From: Casuarina equisetifolia
Lineage: Eukaryota; Streptophyta; Magnoliopsida; Fagales; Casuarinaceae
Length of the DNA: 64,000 bases
Direction of reading: 5' to 3'
Assembly: GCA_028551475.1 (NCBI GenBank)
Contig: CM052355.1
Location: 24,331,580-24,395,579, forward strand
Shown: piece by piece, positions 1 to 12,800 of the stretch
How the letters are laid out: each line of letters opens with the position of its first letter
Numbering within the stretch: position 1 is the first letter of the stretch
Notes under the pieces: generated by a model
Seen by the model: the letters and a program-made list of their open reading frames with translations, nothing else
The model's database searches: none
Told to the model about the DNA's origin: nothing
Position numbers and translations under genes: made by a program

Positions 1-4
1 TTAA

Positions 5-715
5 ATAAATTCTAGATTAGAAACTACATTTTTTGACCTAGTTGAATATAAAAATAAATTAAGGGATAAATACAAAAATTTAAAAGTAAAAAATAAATAT
101 AAAAAACAGGAACATTTGACTTCTGGACAAAAAATCGATTCTATTGATAAACAAAGTATAGAACTTACTGCATGTAAAGATCAAACTGAAAAGAAAAATG
201 CCGTGATTTCTTTGAATGATGACATTGTTATTTCTACTAATGCATACATGAAATATGATGCTTGTATGAATGATATATATGAAAAACAAGGAAAACATGA
301 GAACATGCAAAAAAGAGCAGAAACTTTCTGTAGTGATAGTGCATCCCTTGAAACTAAGATACATGCATATTCACATGTATGTATTGAAAATCCTAAGAAT
401 AGAGTCCGTGACCTTGAAAAGGAAAACTGTGACTTGAAATCAAAACTTGATGCAAGTAACTTGCTGTTAAAGAAATTTACAAATGGTAGTTGCATGTTAA
501 ATAGAATTCTAAGCTCTCAAAAAGGTATATATGACAAAGCAGGACTATGGTATAAATTGAATGATAAATCAAAATCATTTACTTATTTTTTTAAGGAAAA
601 AGAATGTTCAATTCTGTTGCATAAAAATAAATGCTCTTTCTGTAGTTATTTTGGTCATGATTTTGATAAATGTCCCATAAGACTTAGAAAGACTTACAAA
701 GTAAAGAAACTTTAG
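5..715 (+). pseudogene. copia gag C-terminal part with zinc knuckle (partial)
   Basis: The frame is open from base 5 to a TAG at 713-715; its start is outside the window. The product is rich in Lys, Glu, Asp and Asn with heptad-like stretches (about residues 80-130 of the readable part), suggesting coiled coil. Near the C-terminus a CX2CX4HX4C zinc knuckle (CSFCSYFGHDFDKC) binds RNA in this family. The frame continues past the TAG but meets a TGA at 743-745; protease then resumes in another frame, so a frameshift lies around 745-820. The role in a live element would be capsid formation. Confidence 0.75.
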
Positions 716-800
716 CTGCCTAAGAATGACAAAAATCTAAGTTGAACTAACATTCATGGACCCAAAGTAAAAAGGGTACCAAGCACTCCAACAATTAAAT

Positions 801-3800
801 TTGTTTCTGCAGGATATGAGGGCACGGATAAGGAACAAAAAGCTCAAGAACATGTGGATTCTGGATAGCGGATGCTCTCGACACATGACTGGGATGAGGG
901 AGCTCTTCTCAATGCTTGAGTTGAAAAATGGAAGTACGGTATCTTTTGGAGATAACTCCAAAGGAAGAATAAGAGGAATGGGAACAATAGGTAACTCTGA
1001 CACCTTACTCATATCTGAAGTGTTGCTTGTAGATGAGCTAAAATTTAACTTATTTAGCATAAGTCAATTGTGTGATAAAGGATTCAAAATAAAATTTAGA
1101 AAAGAAAGTTGTCTTGTTGAGTATGCTAACCATAAAATTGTTGGAAAAAGGAAAGACAATATCTATGTGCTTGATTTGAGCAAGATGAATGTTGAACAAA
1201 CATGTTTGGTCATAAATAGAAATATTGATGCTTGGTTATGGCATAGAAAGCTAGGACATGCAGGTCTAGGATTGATAGAAAAATTGTATAAGTAAAATTT
1301 AGTAAAAGGTTTTCCTTTTTTAGAATTCAACAATGATAGAATATGTGAAGCATGCATTAAGGGCAAACACACATAAAGTAGCTTCAAATTGAAGCTTGTG
1401 GTGAGCACATCTAGACCATTAGAAATACTGCACATGGACCTTTTCGATCCTATAAGAACAACAACATTGAATGATAAACATTATGTCTTAGTTATTATAG
1501 ATGATAATTCTAGATTCACATGGACATATATGCTTGCTAGGAAAGATGAAGCATTTGAAAAATTTGCTGAATTTTTTAAAATGATTCAAAATGAAAAAGG
1601 TTTTTCAATTATAAAAATAAGAACTGATCATGGTGGAGAATTTGAAAATCAACTTTTTGAAAAATTTTGTTCAGAAAATGGTATTTTACACAACTTTTCA
1701 ACTCCTAGAACACCACAACAAAATGGTGTTATTGAAAGAAAAAATAGAACACTTCAAGAGATGGCTAGAACCATGATGTGTGAATACAATATTCCAAAAC
1801 ACTTTTGGGGAGAAGCTGTAAACACAGCATGCTATATTTCGAACTGTGCCTTAATAAGACCTATTTTGAAAAAGACACCCTTTGAGTTATTCTTTGAAAG
1901 AAAACCAAACATTTCATATTTTCATGTTTTTGGAAGTAAATGTTTTATCTTGAATCACGAAAAGGAATCACTTAGGAAATTTGATTCCAAAAGTGATGAA
2001 GGAATATTTCTTGGATACTCTCATACAAGTAAAGCATATAAAATATTTAACAAACGCACTTTAGTTGTAGAAGAGTCAATTCATGTTAAGTTTAAGGATG
2101 AATGCCAAAGCATTCTAGAAACCGAAGCAAATAGTGGAACCAAAAGCGTTCCAAATAGGGCTGAAGTTAAGGGGGAGTCTGAAACTAGAGAACCCTCCTT
2201 TCCTAGAGTTAGGAATGAAGTAGATCATGACCACATTATAGGTGATCCAAATGTTAGAGTAAGCACACGGTCTCGGGTTCACAACACATGTGAACATCAA
2301 GCCTTTTTATCTCAAGTAGAGCCTAAAAAAGTAGATGAGGCTCTTGAGGATGAAAACTGGCTTCTTGCTATGCAAAAAGAATTGAATCAGTTTGAAAGAA
2401 ACAAGTTCTAGAATCTAGTTCCTAGACTAAAGCACCATCCGATCATAGGCACAAAATGGGTATTTTAGAACAAACTAGATGAAAATGGTACCATCACTAG
2501 AAATAAAGCTAGATTAGTGGCACAAGGGTATAGTCAAGAAGAAAGGATTGACTATGATGAAACATTTGCACCTATAGCTAGATTAGAAGCTATTTTAATC
2601 CTATTTGCATTTGCTTGCTGTATGAACTTTACCCTATTTCAAATGGATATCAAAAGTGCATTTTTGAATGGCATTATAAAGGAAGAAGTATATGTTAAAC
2701 AACCACCTAGATTTGAAGATCAAATTTACTCAATCCATGTCTTTAAACTATCAAAAGCTTTATATGGTTTGAAACAAGCTCCACGGGCTTGGTATGATAA
2801 ATTAAGTTCATTCTTAATTAATCATGATTTTAGAAAAGGAAAAGTGAACAACACACTATTTATAAAGAACAAAGAAAAAGAAATTTTGATTGTTTAAATA
2901 TATGTTGATGATATCGTGTTTGGTTCTACTAATTTTAAATTATGTGAAGAATTTGTTGTATGCATGCAAAGTAAATTTGAAATGAGTATGATGGGTGAAT
3001 TAACATACTTTCTTGGATTGCAAATCAAACAAACCAACAAAGGGACTTTTATAAGTCAAACCAAATATACAAATGAATTGCTCAAGAAATACAAGATGCA
3101 TGATTCTAAACCAATGAACACACCAATGAGCACTTCTTTATCATTATCTAATGATGAAGATGGAATTAGTGTAGACATGAAATTGTATTGTGGCATGATT
3201 GGTTCTTTACTATACTTGACTACATCCAGACCGAATATCATGTTTAGTGTGTGTCTATGTGCTAGATATCAATCCAATCCTAAAGAACCACATCAAGTTG
3301 TTGTTAAGAGGATATTTAGATATCTTAGAGACACAGTTTCCTTAGGAATCTGGTACCCTAAAGACACTAGTCTAGATTTGCATGCATTTAGTGACTCTGA
3401 TTGTGCTGGCTGCAAACTAGATAGGAAAAGTACGAGTGGTGGATGTCACTATCTCAGAAATATGCTTATTTCTTGGCACTCCAAGAAACAAAACTGTGTA
3501 GCTCTCTCTTCTATTGAAGCCGAATATATTGCTGCTGCTAGTAACTGTGCTTAAATCTTATGGATGAAACAGCAGTTAGAGGATTATGGAATCTTATCAC
3601 ATAGAGTTCCACTAAAATGTGACAACATAAGTGCTATAAATCTCACTAGAAAACCTATCCAGCACTCTAAAACAAAGCATATAGAAATTAGACATCATTT
3701 CATTCGGGATCATGTTCAAAAAGGTGATATTATGCTTGAATTTGTGAGTACTGATCAGCAAATTGACGATATCTTAACCAAACCTTTACCAAAGGATAGA

Positions 3801-3851
3801 TTTTATACTCTTAGACAAGAACTTGGCATGTTACTTTCTGAAAATCTTTGA
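801..3851 (+). pseudogene. copia pol (protease, integrase, RT, RNase H) with in-frame stops
   Basis: All pieces lie in one frame. Protease is seen at about 860-900 (DSGCSRHMTG), the pre-integrase H-C region at about 1240-1370 (LWHRKLGH), the integrase core at 1400-2000 (D,D-35-E type, TPQQNGVIERKNRT), RT at 2450-3000 with the catalytic YVDD at about 2901-2912, and RNase H at 3370-3840 (SSIEAEY, then ILTKPLP). Premature stops are at 1293, 1374, 2409, 2466, 2895 and 3552. At 1374, 2895 and 3552 family conservation suggests a lost Gln (CAA to TAA), and at 2409 a lost Trp (TGG to TAG): all C:G to T:A changes, typical of methylated, silenced elements. The natural end is TGA at 3849-3851. Confidence 0.88.
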
Positions 3852-4318
3852 ACTGTTTATTACTGCAATCTCTTTATTCTTTCACTGTTCTTCAAACTAC
3901 TCAATTTAAGGGGGAGCGGCTCTACTTTCACTCATGCAGCCTTCGGTTAGTACCCTACTCTTCTCTCCATTCTGTTGCTGCGTACTCATTTTTTTTTTAT
4001 GTATCTTGTCCTACTTACGTGCATAATCATTCTTTTTACTTATGACAAAAAGGGGGAGAGATTAGTGTGCACATGTGAACACCCATTTCTGACTATCAAT
4101 ACAGAATGTGGGTTACATATACATATCACCCCTGTTTAAACCACAATTTTTGCATGTTCTATACAAAATTTTGAAATCTGCTAGACACATGTATAGGAAA
4201 TATGCATATGATCATAAAATTGTATCTATGCTGCAATGATAACTTGTGTTCTCTTTGAAAAACATAATTGATATTTGATGACATGTGCAATACTATTGAA
4301 ATATATTTTGTCATCATC

Positions 4319-4332
4319 AAAAAGGGGGAGAT
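4319..4332 (+). promoter_or_regulatory. polypurine tract (plus-strand primer) of the Sirevirus-like element
   Basis: AAAAAGGGGGAG sits directly before the TGTTAG that opens the 3' LTR at 4333. Further copies of the same core upstream (3908-3916, about 4047-4058, and one within pol at 2169-2177) are spare PPT-like motifs. Confidence 0.8.
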
Positions 4333-4837
4333 TGTTAGAAAATAGGGTTTTGTTGTGACTAAAAATATTTTCTTGTAAATATCAATTCTCAAATTATGTT
4401 TTTCTAAATGTGCAAAAAGAAAAACTATAGGAAGTAAAAGGTGTACAAATTATAATATCAATTAATGATATTATAAAGTAACCGGGTTCCTACATTTCCT
4501 CATAAAATATATTCTTAAAGTCTTTGTGACATATATTCAATTAAGTGTTAATTATTTGAATATATTGATTATTTAAATAATTCTTCAAGAAATATAAATT
4601 ATATTTAAATATATTTTATTTTAAGAATATGATACTTGGATTGGTGAAATTGCAGGAACAATATATTTGCTTAAATTCAATATATGCAATACATTATAAA
4701 TGTATTGATATTGGACCGTGTTGATATTGGACCAGATATACATGCTGAATATATGTTATTATTGTATTGGACTTTTGCTGTTGGACTGTGAGATTATAGG
4801 TGCGGCCCAAGTTCACGTTAGCCTACCTGATCCTGTT

Positions 4838-4930
4838 CCTGTTACGATGTCGTCTGAATCATAATCAAAGGCTTCCTGTTACGGTGTCATCTGAATCATT
4901 ATCAAAGGCTTCCCGTTACGGTGTCATATT
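4838..4930 (+). repeat. 37-bp tandem repeat in the LTR U3 region, about 2.5 copies
   Basis: Units start at 4838, 4875 and 4912 with C(C/T)GTTACG(A/G)TGTC; the first two are nearly identical over 37 bp and the third stops after about 19 bp. Position upstream of the TATA box is where LTR enhancer repeats are usually found. Confidence 0.8.
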
Positions 4931-5234
4931 GATTACATCAGAAGCTTCCTTGATACGCTTATTGGCTATGACGTCATCTCACTTAAGGGCACATAAGAGA
5001 CGCTTATCTCTCAAGGGGTTATGCCCTAGCCGCTTCAGTCTCTCCCCGACGCTACCTTCATTTCTCTCAAGCGCTGAAGCTTCAACGGGATAAATCTAGA
5101 GGAGACAGGCTGTCAGAATGGTCGGATTTCGAATCAAAATGTGGAAATGAGGCTAATTTGATGGATAGCCTACTATTCCTAACAGGAAGAAGGCTACGGT
5201 TTAAGTTTGATTCAAAAAGGAAACCCTAGATCTG

Positions 5235-5246
5235 CTTATATATAAG
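5235..5246 (+). promoter_or_regulatory. TATA box of the LTR promoter
   Basis: TTATATATAAGG, the only strong TATA in the LTR, about 900 bp from its left edge. Transcription would start near 5270. Functional state unknown; the element is otherwise dead. Confidence 0.5.
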
Positions 5247-5965
5247 GGTATGTGCATGTGAAGGCTTTCTTAGAACGATTGACCTCTATCTTGAAGCATT
5301 CTCTTTGTGAAGATACTTTACTCAGCTTACTTGCCATTTGATTCAAGATCATACATTATTCAGTGGTTCATAAGCTTTTGGTGATATTTGACTATTTGGT
5401 TTAATCTTTGATAATATCATCAATCATAGCTTGTATAACATTATTTATGTGCTGATTTCACTTATAAACATTTTCTGCACATAAATCTTGAGGAAAATCT
5501 GAAACCCTAATTTCTCCAAATTGGGGATTTCGTGATAGGGGCTTTGTATCTTGATATATTTGTTTGAATACCTTCTAATCAGTAATATCCCATAAACTAA
5601 CATATTATTTAGGGATTTACTATTGTATATGATCTTTTGATCATTATTTGTATTCGAACTTAATAATTCCTTTGAGAAGGAATTATTTGGATTAGGGAAA
5701 ACGTATTCTCCTAATCAAGTTGAGTAAAGGTGACTTCAATCGGTTGGATTGAAGAAAAAGAGGGTGGACGTAGGACTTTAAGGTAGAGTGCCAAACCACC
5801 GTAGTAAATTGGGTGTTGATTTTCTTGCTTTTTATTTGATTAAATATTTCTGTTTGATTGCATATTATCATATAAATTACTAAAAAATTTATTAGAATTT
5901 TTAAGAAGAATATTTCGGTATAAGAACAATTCAACCCCCTTCTTGTTAAGCCATAAAACCCAACA

Positions 5966-7940
5966 AATCAATGTTTAGACATGGTTAGAGCCATCAAAGC
6001 TTAAACTTACTAAAGGTATTACAAGAAGAAATGGAGATGTTTGTTTTTTATTGAATCATAAATTGTAAATCACAGTGGAAATTTGTTAATATCTTTCCCA
6101 ATATATAGGAGTTATATCTATTGTTTCATGTTTTGTGGTTTCTATTGAGTTAGAATTGACAAACCAGCTAACTATTAAGTGAAGGTAGTGCAAGCTTCTA
6201 ATGTTATGGCATTTGTTAAGAACAAAGTTATTAATGTAGTTATTGAGAAAATGCCAACAACTACTTGTTGCGTTATATTGTCATGTAGAGATCAATTGTT
6301 ATCTTCTAGTCACTTGAAGTAAAGCGATGCTAGTTGATTAAAGGAGATAAAAGACAATATAGGATTTGGTCAAGACAAAGGAATGAACAAAACATTACAT
6401 TGAAAAAGAGAGAGAGAGCTTTGTAATCTAAAGATAAACTTCTATATACACTCTTATAAGCAGAAAAGGGTGTGTTGGGATCATAAGGGAAGAAAGCTAT
6501 TTGTATATGTATTACAGAAAACTAATTAAGAATGAAGTTATTCCTCTTTGTTTTGTCATGGATGTAGGCATGTATATTCAATGTTTAACCATGTAAAATA
6601 CTCTATTTGTTGTTGGCTTACTTCTTGATTTCTAACTTTTTAGACTTCTTAAGTTAATCATACTATGAATATTGTTATTTGTTATAACATTTGTCACATC
6701 AAAGTTGAAGTCCATTCACTTGTTCTAGTGCATAATAACTATATTTTTGTTGGTCACATTTGCCTAAAATTGTTTATGGTTTTTTCTTTCATAAATATGC
6801 TGAGATAAATTGTTTATTTGGTGGTTGAATTACAATAATACCTTGTAGTTCAAATATGTCTAGATTATTAGTTGTTTTTTATGCTTGAACTATATTATAT
6901 CTTGTAGCTCAAACATGCCTAAATGATTTAGTACTTTATGCTAAAATTTCTTGATGTTTGGATGACCAAAGTATGTTTTAAGTTGCTTAGGATTTAAGGC
7001 TAAAGAACTTACTTGATTATTTCAAGAATAAGTAATTTTTAATGTAAGAGGTTATTTTAGAAAAATTAGTCTCTACTAAACTCCTAAGCTCTCAATTGGG
7101 AGTCCCCCTATACCCTACTAATCTAAGAGCATTGTTAACTATGATAAGATAATTTTATCGACCTTAATTATCTTGATTAGGATGTTTTAGGAAAATTTTC
7201 ATCTTGCAAACAATTAGTTTGAATGAAATATAACTAATACCATTTCTTAATGAATGAAGGATGTTCTATGTTTGGACTTAAGAGAATACTCTCACCAAAG
7301 ATATAACTCCAAAGGAGAGTAAATATGTAACTCCAGTAACAAGAAATGTAATAAATAAACAAGTAATATTTAATTAAAAAGTGAGATAATAAACCTAGGT
7401 CTGTAGAGTTTCTTCTTGATCATCTATACATTCCTTATGTTAATGGCTTTCTCTATAGTTCATATTTACCATCCATTTTGGTTTGTAACAAGATAACTAT
7501 ATGATTTGTGGAGTCATACATAAAAGACCAACAATCAATACTAATATACATCATAATTAACTAAATGTTACATGGATGGTATTTTTATATATTATTAGTA
7601 TGAATTAAGTACTTGATGAAGCTTAAGGCACCACTTGACATGAATGCAAATCCAAAATGTTTGAATCCTCTAAAGCTTGAACAATGACTTCATTTATGGG
7701 TTTCTATTGTTGAATCATGAGAAAATGGCATGTCAACAACAAATAAATCATTCTCGCAAAGGAAAAGTTAAGAAAAGGTGGGACGACTTTCCAGTAGTTG
7801 TTATCATTACGCACTTTGTCACTCAGGCATGTAACATTTAAGAATTAGAGACAAAAGTATAGCAAACAATGTAAGGCTTTGAAAAGATTAATCCGACATC
7901 GCAAAGACAAACCGACGTTTGGCAAAGATCATGAATAGGT
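5966..7940. other. AT-rich intergenic stretch, no gene seen
   Basis: No ORF with recognisable product, no RNA gene, no clear repeat boundaries. A GA-rich run lies near 6400-6420. Probably old decayed repeat DNA. Confidence 0.6.
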
Positions 7941-7946
7941 TGTAGT

Positions 7947-8225
7947 ATGTTGGGACAAATTCTCATTCTAGTAACAATCGCAAATGAGATGAAAGGAATT
8001 CTCGAGGCAATGGGGGAGGTGGAGGATCAAATGCAAACATTGGAAATCAATACAAGGGGATGCGGCTTAACTTCCCCCCGATATAAAGAGAATGAAGATC
8101 CTTCATGTTGGCTCTACAAGGTGGAATAATACTTCTATTTCCATGTACGAAAGAGAAAAATATGCAATTAGCAGCATGGAATCTTAAAGGTGATGCCCAA
8201 GCTAGTGTGATAGTGAGAGGGCTTA
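7947..8225 (+). pseudogene. Ty3/gypsy gag fragment (retrotransposon gag domain relic)
   Basis: The plus strand reads NEDPSCWLYKVE, then after a stop YFYFHV, and in a shifted frame QLAAWNLKGDAQA. This is the conserved centre of plant Ty3/gypsy gag (a D-P-x-x-W-L ... V-E-x-Y-F ... A-x-x-x-L-x-G-x-A pattern). One stop (about 8127) and at least one 1-bp indel (around 8150-8160) break it. No LTR, zinc knuckle or pol follows, so only a scrap is left. Confidence 0.55.
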
Positions 8226-8230
8226 CGCAT

Positions 8231-8380
8231 TGCAATGCCCAGGCTACTGTGGTGGAATGATGCCTAGGACAGTGCGGCGAAGCAATGCCTGGTGCGGTGT
8301 GGAGAAGCAACGATCGAGGTGGCGTGGATAAGCAATGCATGAGGCGCTGTGGAGAAGCAACGCTTGAGGTAATGTGTCGG
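8231..8380. repeat. 25-bp minisatellite, six diverged copies
   Basis: Units start exactly every 25 bp at 8231, 8256, 8281, 8306, 8331 and 8356, each opening with (A/T)GCAA(T/C)GC or a close variant and ending near GTGGAGA. It is GC-richer than its surroundings and begins just after the gypsy gag scrap. Confidence 0.8.
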
Positions 8381-8549
8381 CTTGGGGATGAGGTTCGGTT
8401 TTGGGTTGTTTGGCTTGAAGCAAGACTCATCAGTAGTAAATCTTGTTATTGTGAGTTTTTTGGGCGCAAACTTAGACGTCTGCCATACGATCTGCAAGAT
8501 CATGCCAGCTAGAGAAATTTATGGTCTTCTTGACTCATGTTTATTTTGC

Positions 8550-9070
8550 TTTTGCTAGATTTTATAAAGAATGAACCATATCTAACTTTAAACCCTAATC
8601 ATTAAGTGGTCTAACCCATTATCTTACAAACAAGACTCTTAATATATTTCATCATAATGTGATAGTCATTGTCCACATTTTATTATGCTCCCTCATTACA
8701 ATAGTCAAATTATCAAACCATTATACTGTCACATTATATAGGCAATGAGTAGGTTTAAATCAATGGAAGTTCATAAGGGTGCTAAGGGAGTCCTTAGCAA
8801 TATGAGACATTCCCACATTGTTTATGTAACATGCTCCCTCACTGCAATAATTCAACCTAAACTATGGTGCAATGTCAGTCATATGGAAATTTAATTCATA
8901 TCCATAGAGGTAATAAGGTAGAACCTTGCCATTGATACTATGTTAACTTTTATAGAAAATTGCTCATATCTAACTTAAAACCCCAAAACTTTAAGTAGTG
9001 TATCTCATTATGTTATGAGTAAGATTTGTAATACATTCCTTAGCAATGTAAGCTTCATTACAAGATCTTA
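8550..9070 (-). repeat. LTR-like direct repeats with possible primer-binding-site relic
   Basis: A motif beginning CATATCTAACTT and running about 75 bp occurs near 8575 and again near 8963. A second pair, ATGCTCCCTCA, occurs near 8686 and 8830. Read on the minus strand, the bases around 8930-8950 give TTAACA followed by TAGTATCA, which looks like an LTR end next to a tRNA-Met-type primer site. It may be the worn end of a minus-strand LTR element; no coding part was seen. Confidence 0.35.
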
Positions 9071-9848
9071 ACAAGCTAATCTGGGGTATGACCAAGTGTC
9101 TTTGTTCTTCTGGTTTCATTTATTTATTCTTAATTGCCCAAAAAAGAGTATTTGGGTACATTACAAAATAGGATAGCTTTCGGATCACAAACTCAAACAC
9201 TCTAGCGGATAAGGCAATAGGAAGTGTCTTATGCAAACACGAACAATTTTCTCCTATGCACAAATTACAACTTCAAACATCAAAGGAAGGCAGGGATAGA
9301 ACACAAGTTGTCTTCCAGCGGTCAACTGCACCAAAACCGAGAATTGGGAAGATAAGCATATCAACATACCAGCAAATAAACCTTCATGATATGATAGGGA
9401 ATACTGACCAGGAAAATAAAAGACATTTTTGTTGAACTCAATCATCTCAATATACTCTGAAACGGGGATTTTATTATAATGACAGGAGAATGTGAACGTA
9501 GCAATCTTGTTACTACAAAGTTCATGACCCCATCTTGGTAGATGCGTACTGATCAAGAACCTTACGTACAGTTCACATTCTACTAAAATAGCGGGAAGGG
9601 TTTCATGCCTTGGGTTAGTTTGCGCTGTTCCTAGTTAAGTTCCAGTTTGTCGCATAAATTGACTCATTAAGGCCTAATCTTCAACTACGAATTCTTGCTA
9701 GGGTGCAAAAATTACAATCTTTGATCGAAGTTATTGAGGCTAAAATCATTGCTTCTTTTTAGGTTTCTTATTATAATATGCGTATGACTGATGAAATAGT
9801 TCTGTTAGTGATGGCATTTAGCATCTAACTGTTATGGAAGATGGGATC
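9071..9848. other. 3' flank of the AGAMOUS-like gene, no other gene seen
   Basis: The stretch lies downstream of the AG stop codon (gene on minus strand) and should hold its 3' UTR and polyadenylation site. The 100-codon open stretch at 9254-9556 (-) has no recognisable domain. Confidence 0.4.
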
Positions 9849-12800
9849 TTACACTAGTTGGAGAGCCGTCTGGGTTGTAAGACTGTAATGATTGGATTCC
9901 AGAAGGTTTACAGGTAGGTAGTTCCGGTCAGACGGTTGTGAAGACATGGACTCATACACGGTTCCCGGCATAAAGCTAGTTGTTTCCTGCTGTTGTGCTC
10001 TGTCCTTTTCAGCTATCTGCATCATACAACATTTGTTCTAGTCACAGAAATCTATATATAAATATAGAGAGAGAGAGTGAGAGAAACAGACCTTTAGTCG
10101 CAGAAAATTGTTCTGATTCTGCAGCTCAACCTCCTGCACATTGTGTACAAGTGTAGTTTCAGGTGAGAAGAGGATTTTGAGTTTCATTATTAGCATTATT
10201 ACTGAAGGTACTCAGCAGCATAGTATTGATTAGCATTGACGAGTCGATTTTTTGGTGTATCCATATTCTATTGCGGGTCTATTGCATTTGGCATCTAAGC
10301 CATCACATGCGAGGTTCGGTTCTTGATAAGTTCTTTTGATCTTTAGCTTTCCATTCTTAATAGATGGCTTGTGGAGACTGGATTCTGTCTAGATATGTGG
10401 TTCGGAGCACCAGCTGGTTGTTTTATTCTTGTATTTGATTTTCGCCGATTGTGTGGCTGACTGCCCTTCCTTGCACGTCAGCTTCAGGGGTAATGTTATT
10501 CTTATTTAGTCAACAGACGAAACAAGAGGGAAAAAAAGAAGAAGAAAAAACTAAAAACTAAAAGGTCATTCCAAACCAAGAAATCAATTCACCACTAAAT
10601 ACAACTTTAGCTGTATCTAAAGTCTGTCTTCAAAATCTAATGATGCCTACAACATTAGACTTTTCTGAAAGAGGGCGGGATATTGTGTATCACATTTTTC
10701 TGAAAGAGAACCACCATAAAATATTAGAAGCAGGAAAGAATAGTTACCCTCTTTTGCATGAACTCCAGGTCGGCACACAGCATTTCATTCTGGAAGAATT
10801 CGGAGTGCGCAAGTCCGTAAGAGACTAATGGTTTATAGCCAAACGAAACAAATGCTGGCATACTAATAGGTTTTTCATAATCCTAATAGAAAAAGTGAGC
10901 TACCTTTTTGGATCTAACTCTCGTGATTCCTTTCTCCAATTTTGTCTCCAGGTTCTTGAGTTCCTTCAACTTCATGCTGCTAAGATCCTCGCCCAGTATA
11001 TGCCTGAACCAGCATTGTTGGAGGAAAAAACAAATCTGGCTATATAATAATCTCAAATCAATGAACTTCAAAAAATCACCCAATGCACCTACCTGTTCAG
11101 ATTTTGGGTTTCCCGGATCTGTCTTCGAAGTTTGGATGCCTCTTGCTGGTAAAACTGAGAATGTAATGATCGTATAAGAGCATCTCATAAAACTTAGGAG
11201 CTATGGGGAGGTTAGTAGGTAAATATGCGTCATTCGTATAAGCGAGTTAGGGAGGGCGCGAGAGATGAACATAGCAAGAAGAGAGGCTTTGACTTCCATT
11301 CCATGCATCGTTCTTGTGAAGGAGTAAGAACGATGAAAATTATCAACGTTAACGTATTTGACTTCTGCAGTAAACACATATTTTGCACTCATGCCAGTTA
11401 GCGAAATTTATAATGTTATATCTTGGGTGACAGCGTTGTCTAAATAGAACATCGTTGGTTCCTTTTTGTTCAACTTTTATGAAGTACTTAAACCACCGAG
11501 AACACAAGCAAGATGCTCTTTCAACGGCGGGCAGCGAGCCTAACCCTGAAGAGAGACTAGATCAAAGGTCAATAAGCAGCCCTTTGATGGAGGATATTAT
11601 TTTGTTGAGAACTTGAACCGATGGAAATCTCAGTTACTGCTAAAGGGATGTCCTACTTTCTTGATAAGGCTGCTGTTTATTGTCTCTTCTCAGATATTTT
11701 GAAAGAGATAGCCTCAAGTACGTTTATTTTTGATTTCTAGTCTTTGACACCCAACAGATGACACACATGCCTAAATGACAATGTTGCAATTAAACAATTT
11801 TTTATTTTTTCTAGTGATATATAATATTTGACACTTTACCAAAAAGAAAAAGAAAATTTTTTTGGGGTCTGTCTGATATGTTATTGGGTCAAATGAACTA
11901 GCACTGTCCATTTCATGTTGCTCTAGTTACTTGTGTACACGGCTTTTGCTTTCAAGGACTCACGATATGGTTACCCTTCTCTGTGGATCAGTTTTATCCA
12001 AAAAAGAATAAAGGTTCTAGTTGCTAAAGTTTATTCGGAAATTAGTTCTCTTCTTCCCTAGGAGGATTCTCAGTCCATGGAGTCAAATGGGCGTTGCATA
12101 AAAATATGTTTTTGGGTTGATAGCCTCGTTTATGCTGAACATAAGCTAGGGCTAAAGATTCTATTGATAAAATAGAGCTCCCTATCAAAGACGTAGCAAA
12201 GCTACTTCTTCTTCCCTCTACTCTCTCCTCCAAGTTGGAAGCTAGTGCTAGCTAGAATATTAGGGATCCCAATTACTCAATCAAACAAAGGGAGGTTTGG
12301 AAGGTCATCTTAGAGTATATGCTGCCTTCACTGAGTTTGTTGAGAGTAAAGTTAAAGTGGGGAGTTCTTACCGCTATTGCTAAGGACGGAAATCTTTTGA
12401 CCGAGAGATATTTCTTTTCTAGAAGCAGAGTTTGGTTTGTTAGATCAATTAAGGTACCATGACAAATTTCATCTCTCATTGTCGGAAGAGAAAAACAAAC
12501 TATTCATTCCCTGGTACAAGATGCGTCTGATTATTGGCCTTCTGTTGCCTTTATTCTTACAGCGAGATTTGGTTGCAATAGGTCAACTTATATCTTTTCT
12601 CTTTCCTCGCATTAGGAATTCAGAGTCGTACTTGGTTGCTTGAAAGTTCAATGCTGATAACTGAAAAGAGGGCAAAAGCTCTCTTGCATTTCCCTAATTA
12701 GATGAATGACGCAAAGGAGATGATCAAACAAACCAAACTGAAGAATTTAAGATGAAAGTCTTGCCCATACTTGATCCAAACAAAAGGACATATATCCTAT

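Larger units (their letters stand above)
1..5965 (+). mobile_element. Ty1-copia LTR retrotransposon, Sirevirus-like, inactive; left end outside window
   Basis: Order is gag, protease, integrase, reverse transcriptase, RNase H, then a 3' LTR: integrase before RT makes it Ty1-copia. The long LTR (about 1.6 kb), coiled-coil-rich gag and several copies of the polypurine motif AAGGGGGAG (about 2169, 3908, 4050, 4321) between pol and LTR resemble the plant Sirevirus lineage, where repeated PPT motifs are a known hallmark. The 5' LTR and start of gag lie left of the window. The pol frame has six premature stops, so the copy is dead. The LTR ends at 5965 with AACCCAACA and the next bases, AATCA, would be the right-hand target duplication. 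Confidence 0.9.
4333..5965 (+). repeat. 3' LTR of the Sirevirus-like element (about 1633 bp)
   Basis: It begins TGTTAGAAAATAGGG right after the PPT and ends in CCCAACA, giving TG...CA termini. Inside are a 37-bp tandem repeat (4838-4930) and a TATA box (about 5235-5245, TTATATATAAGG), which should mark the U3/R boundary some 30 bp downstream. Only this LTR is in the window, so insertion age cannot be estimated here. Confidence 0.85.
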
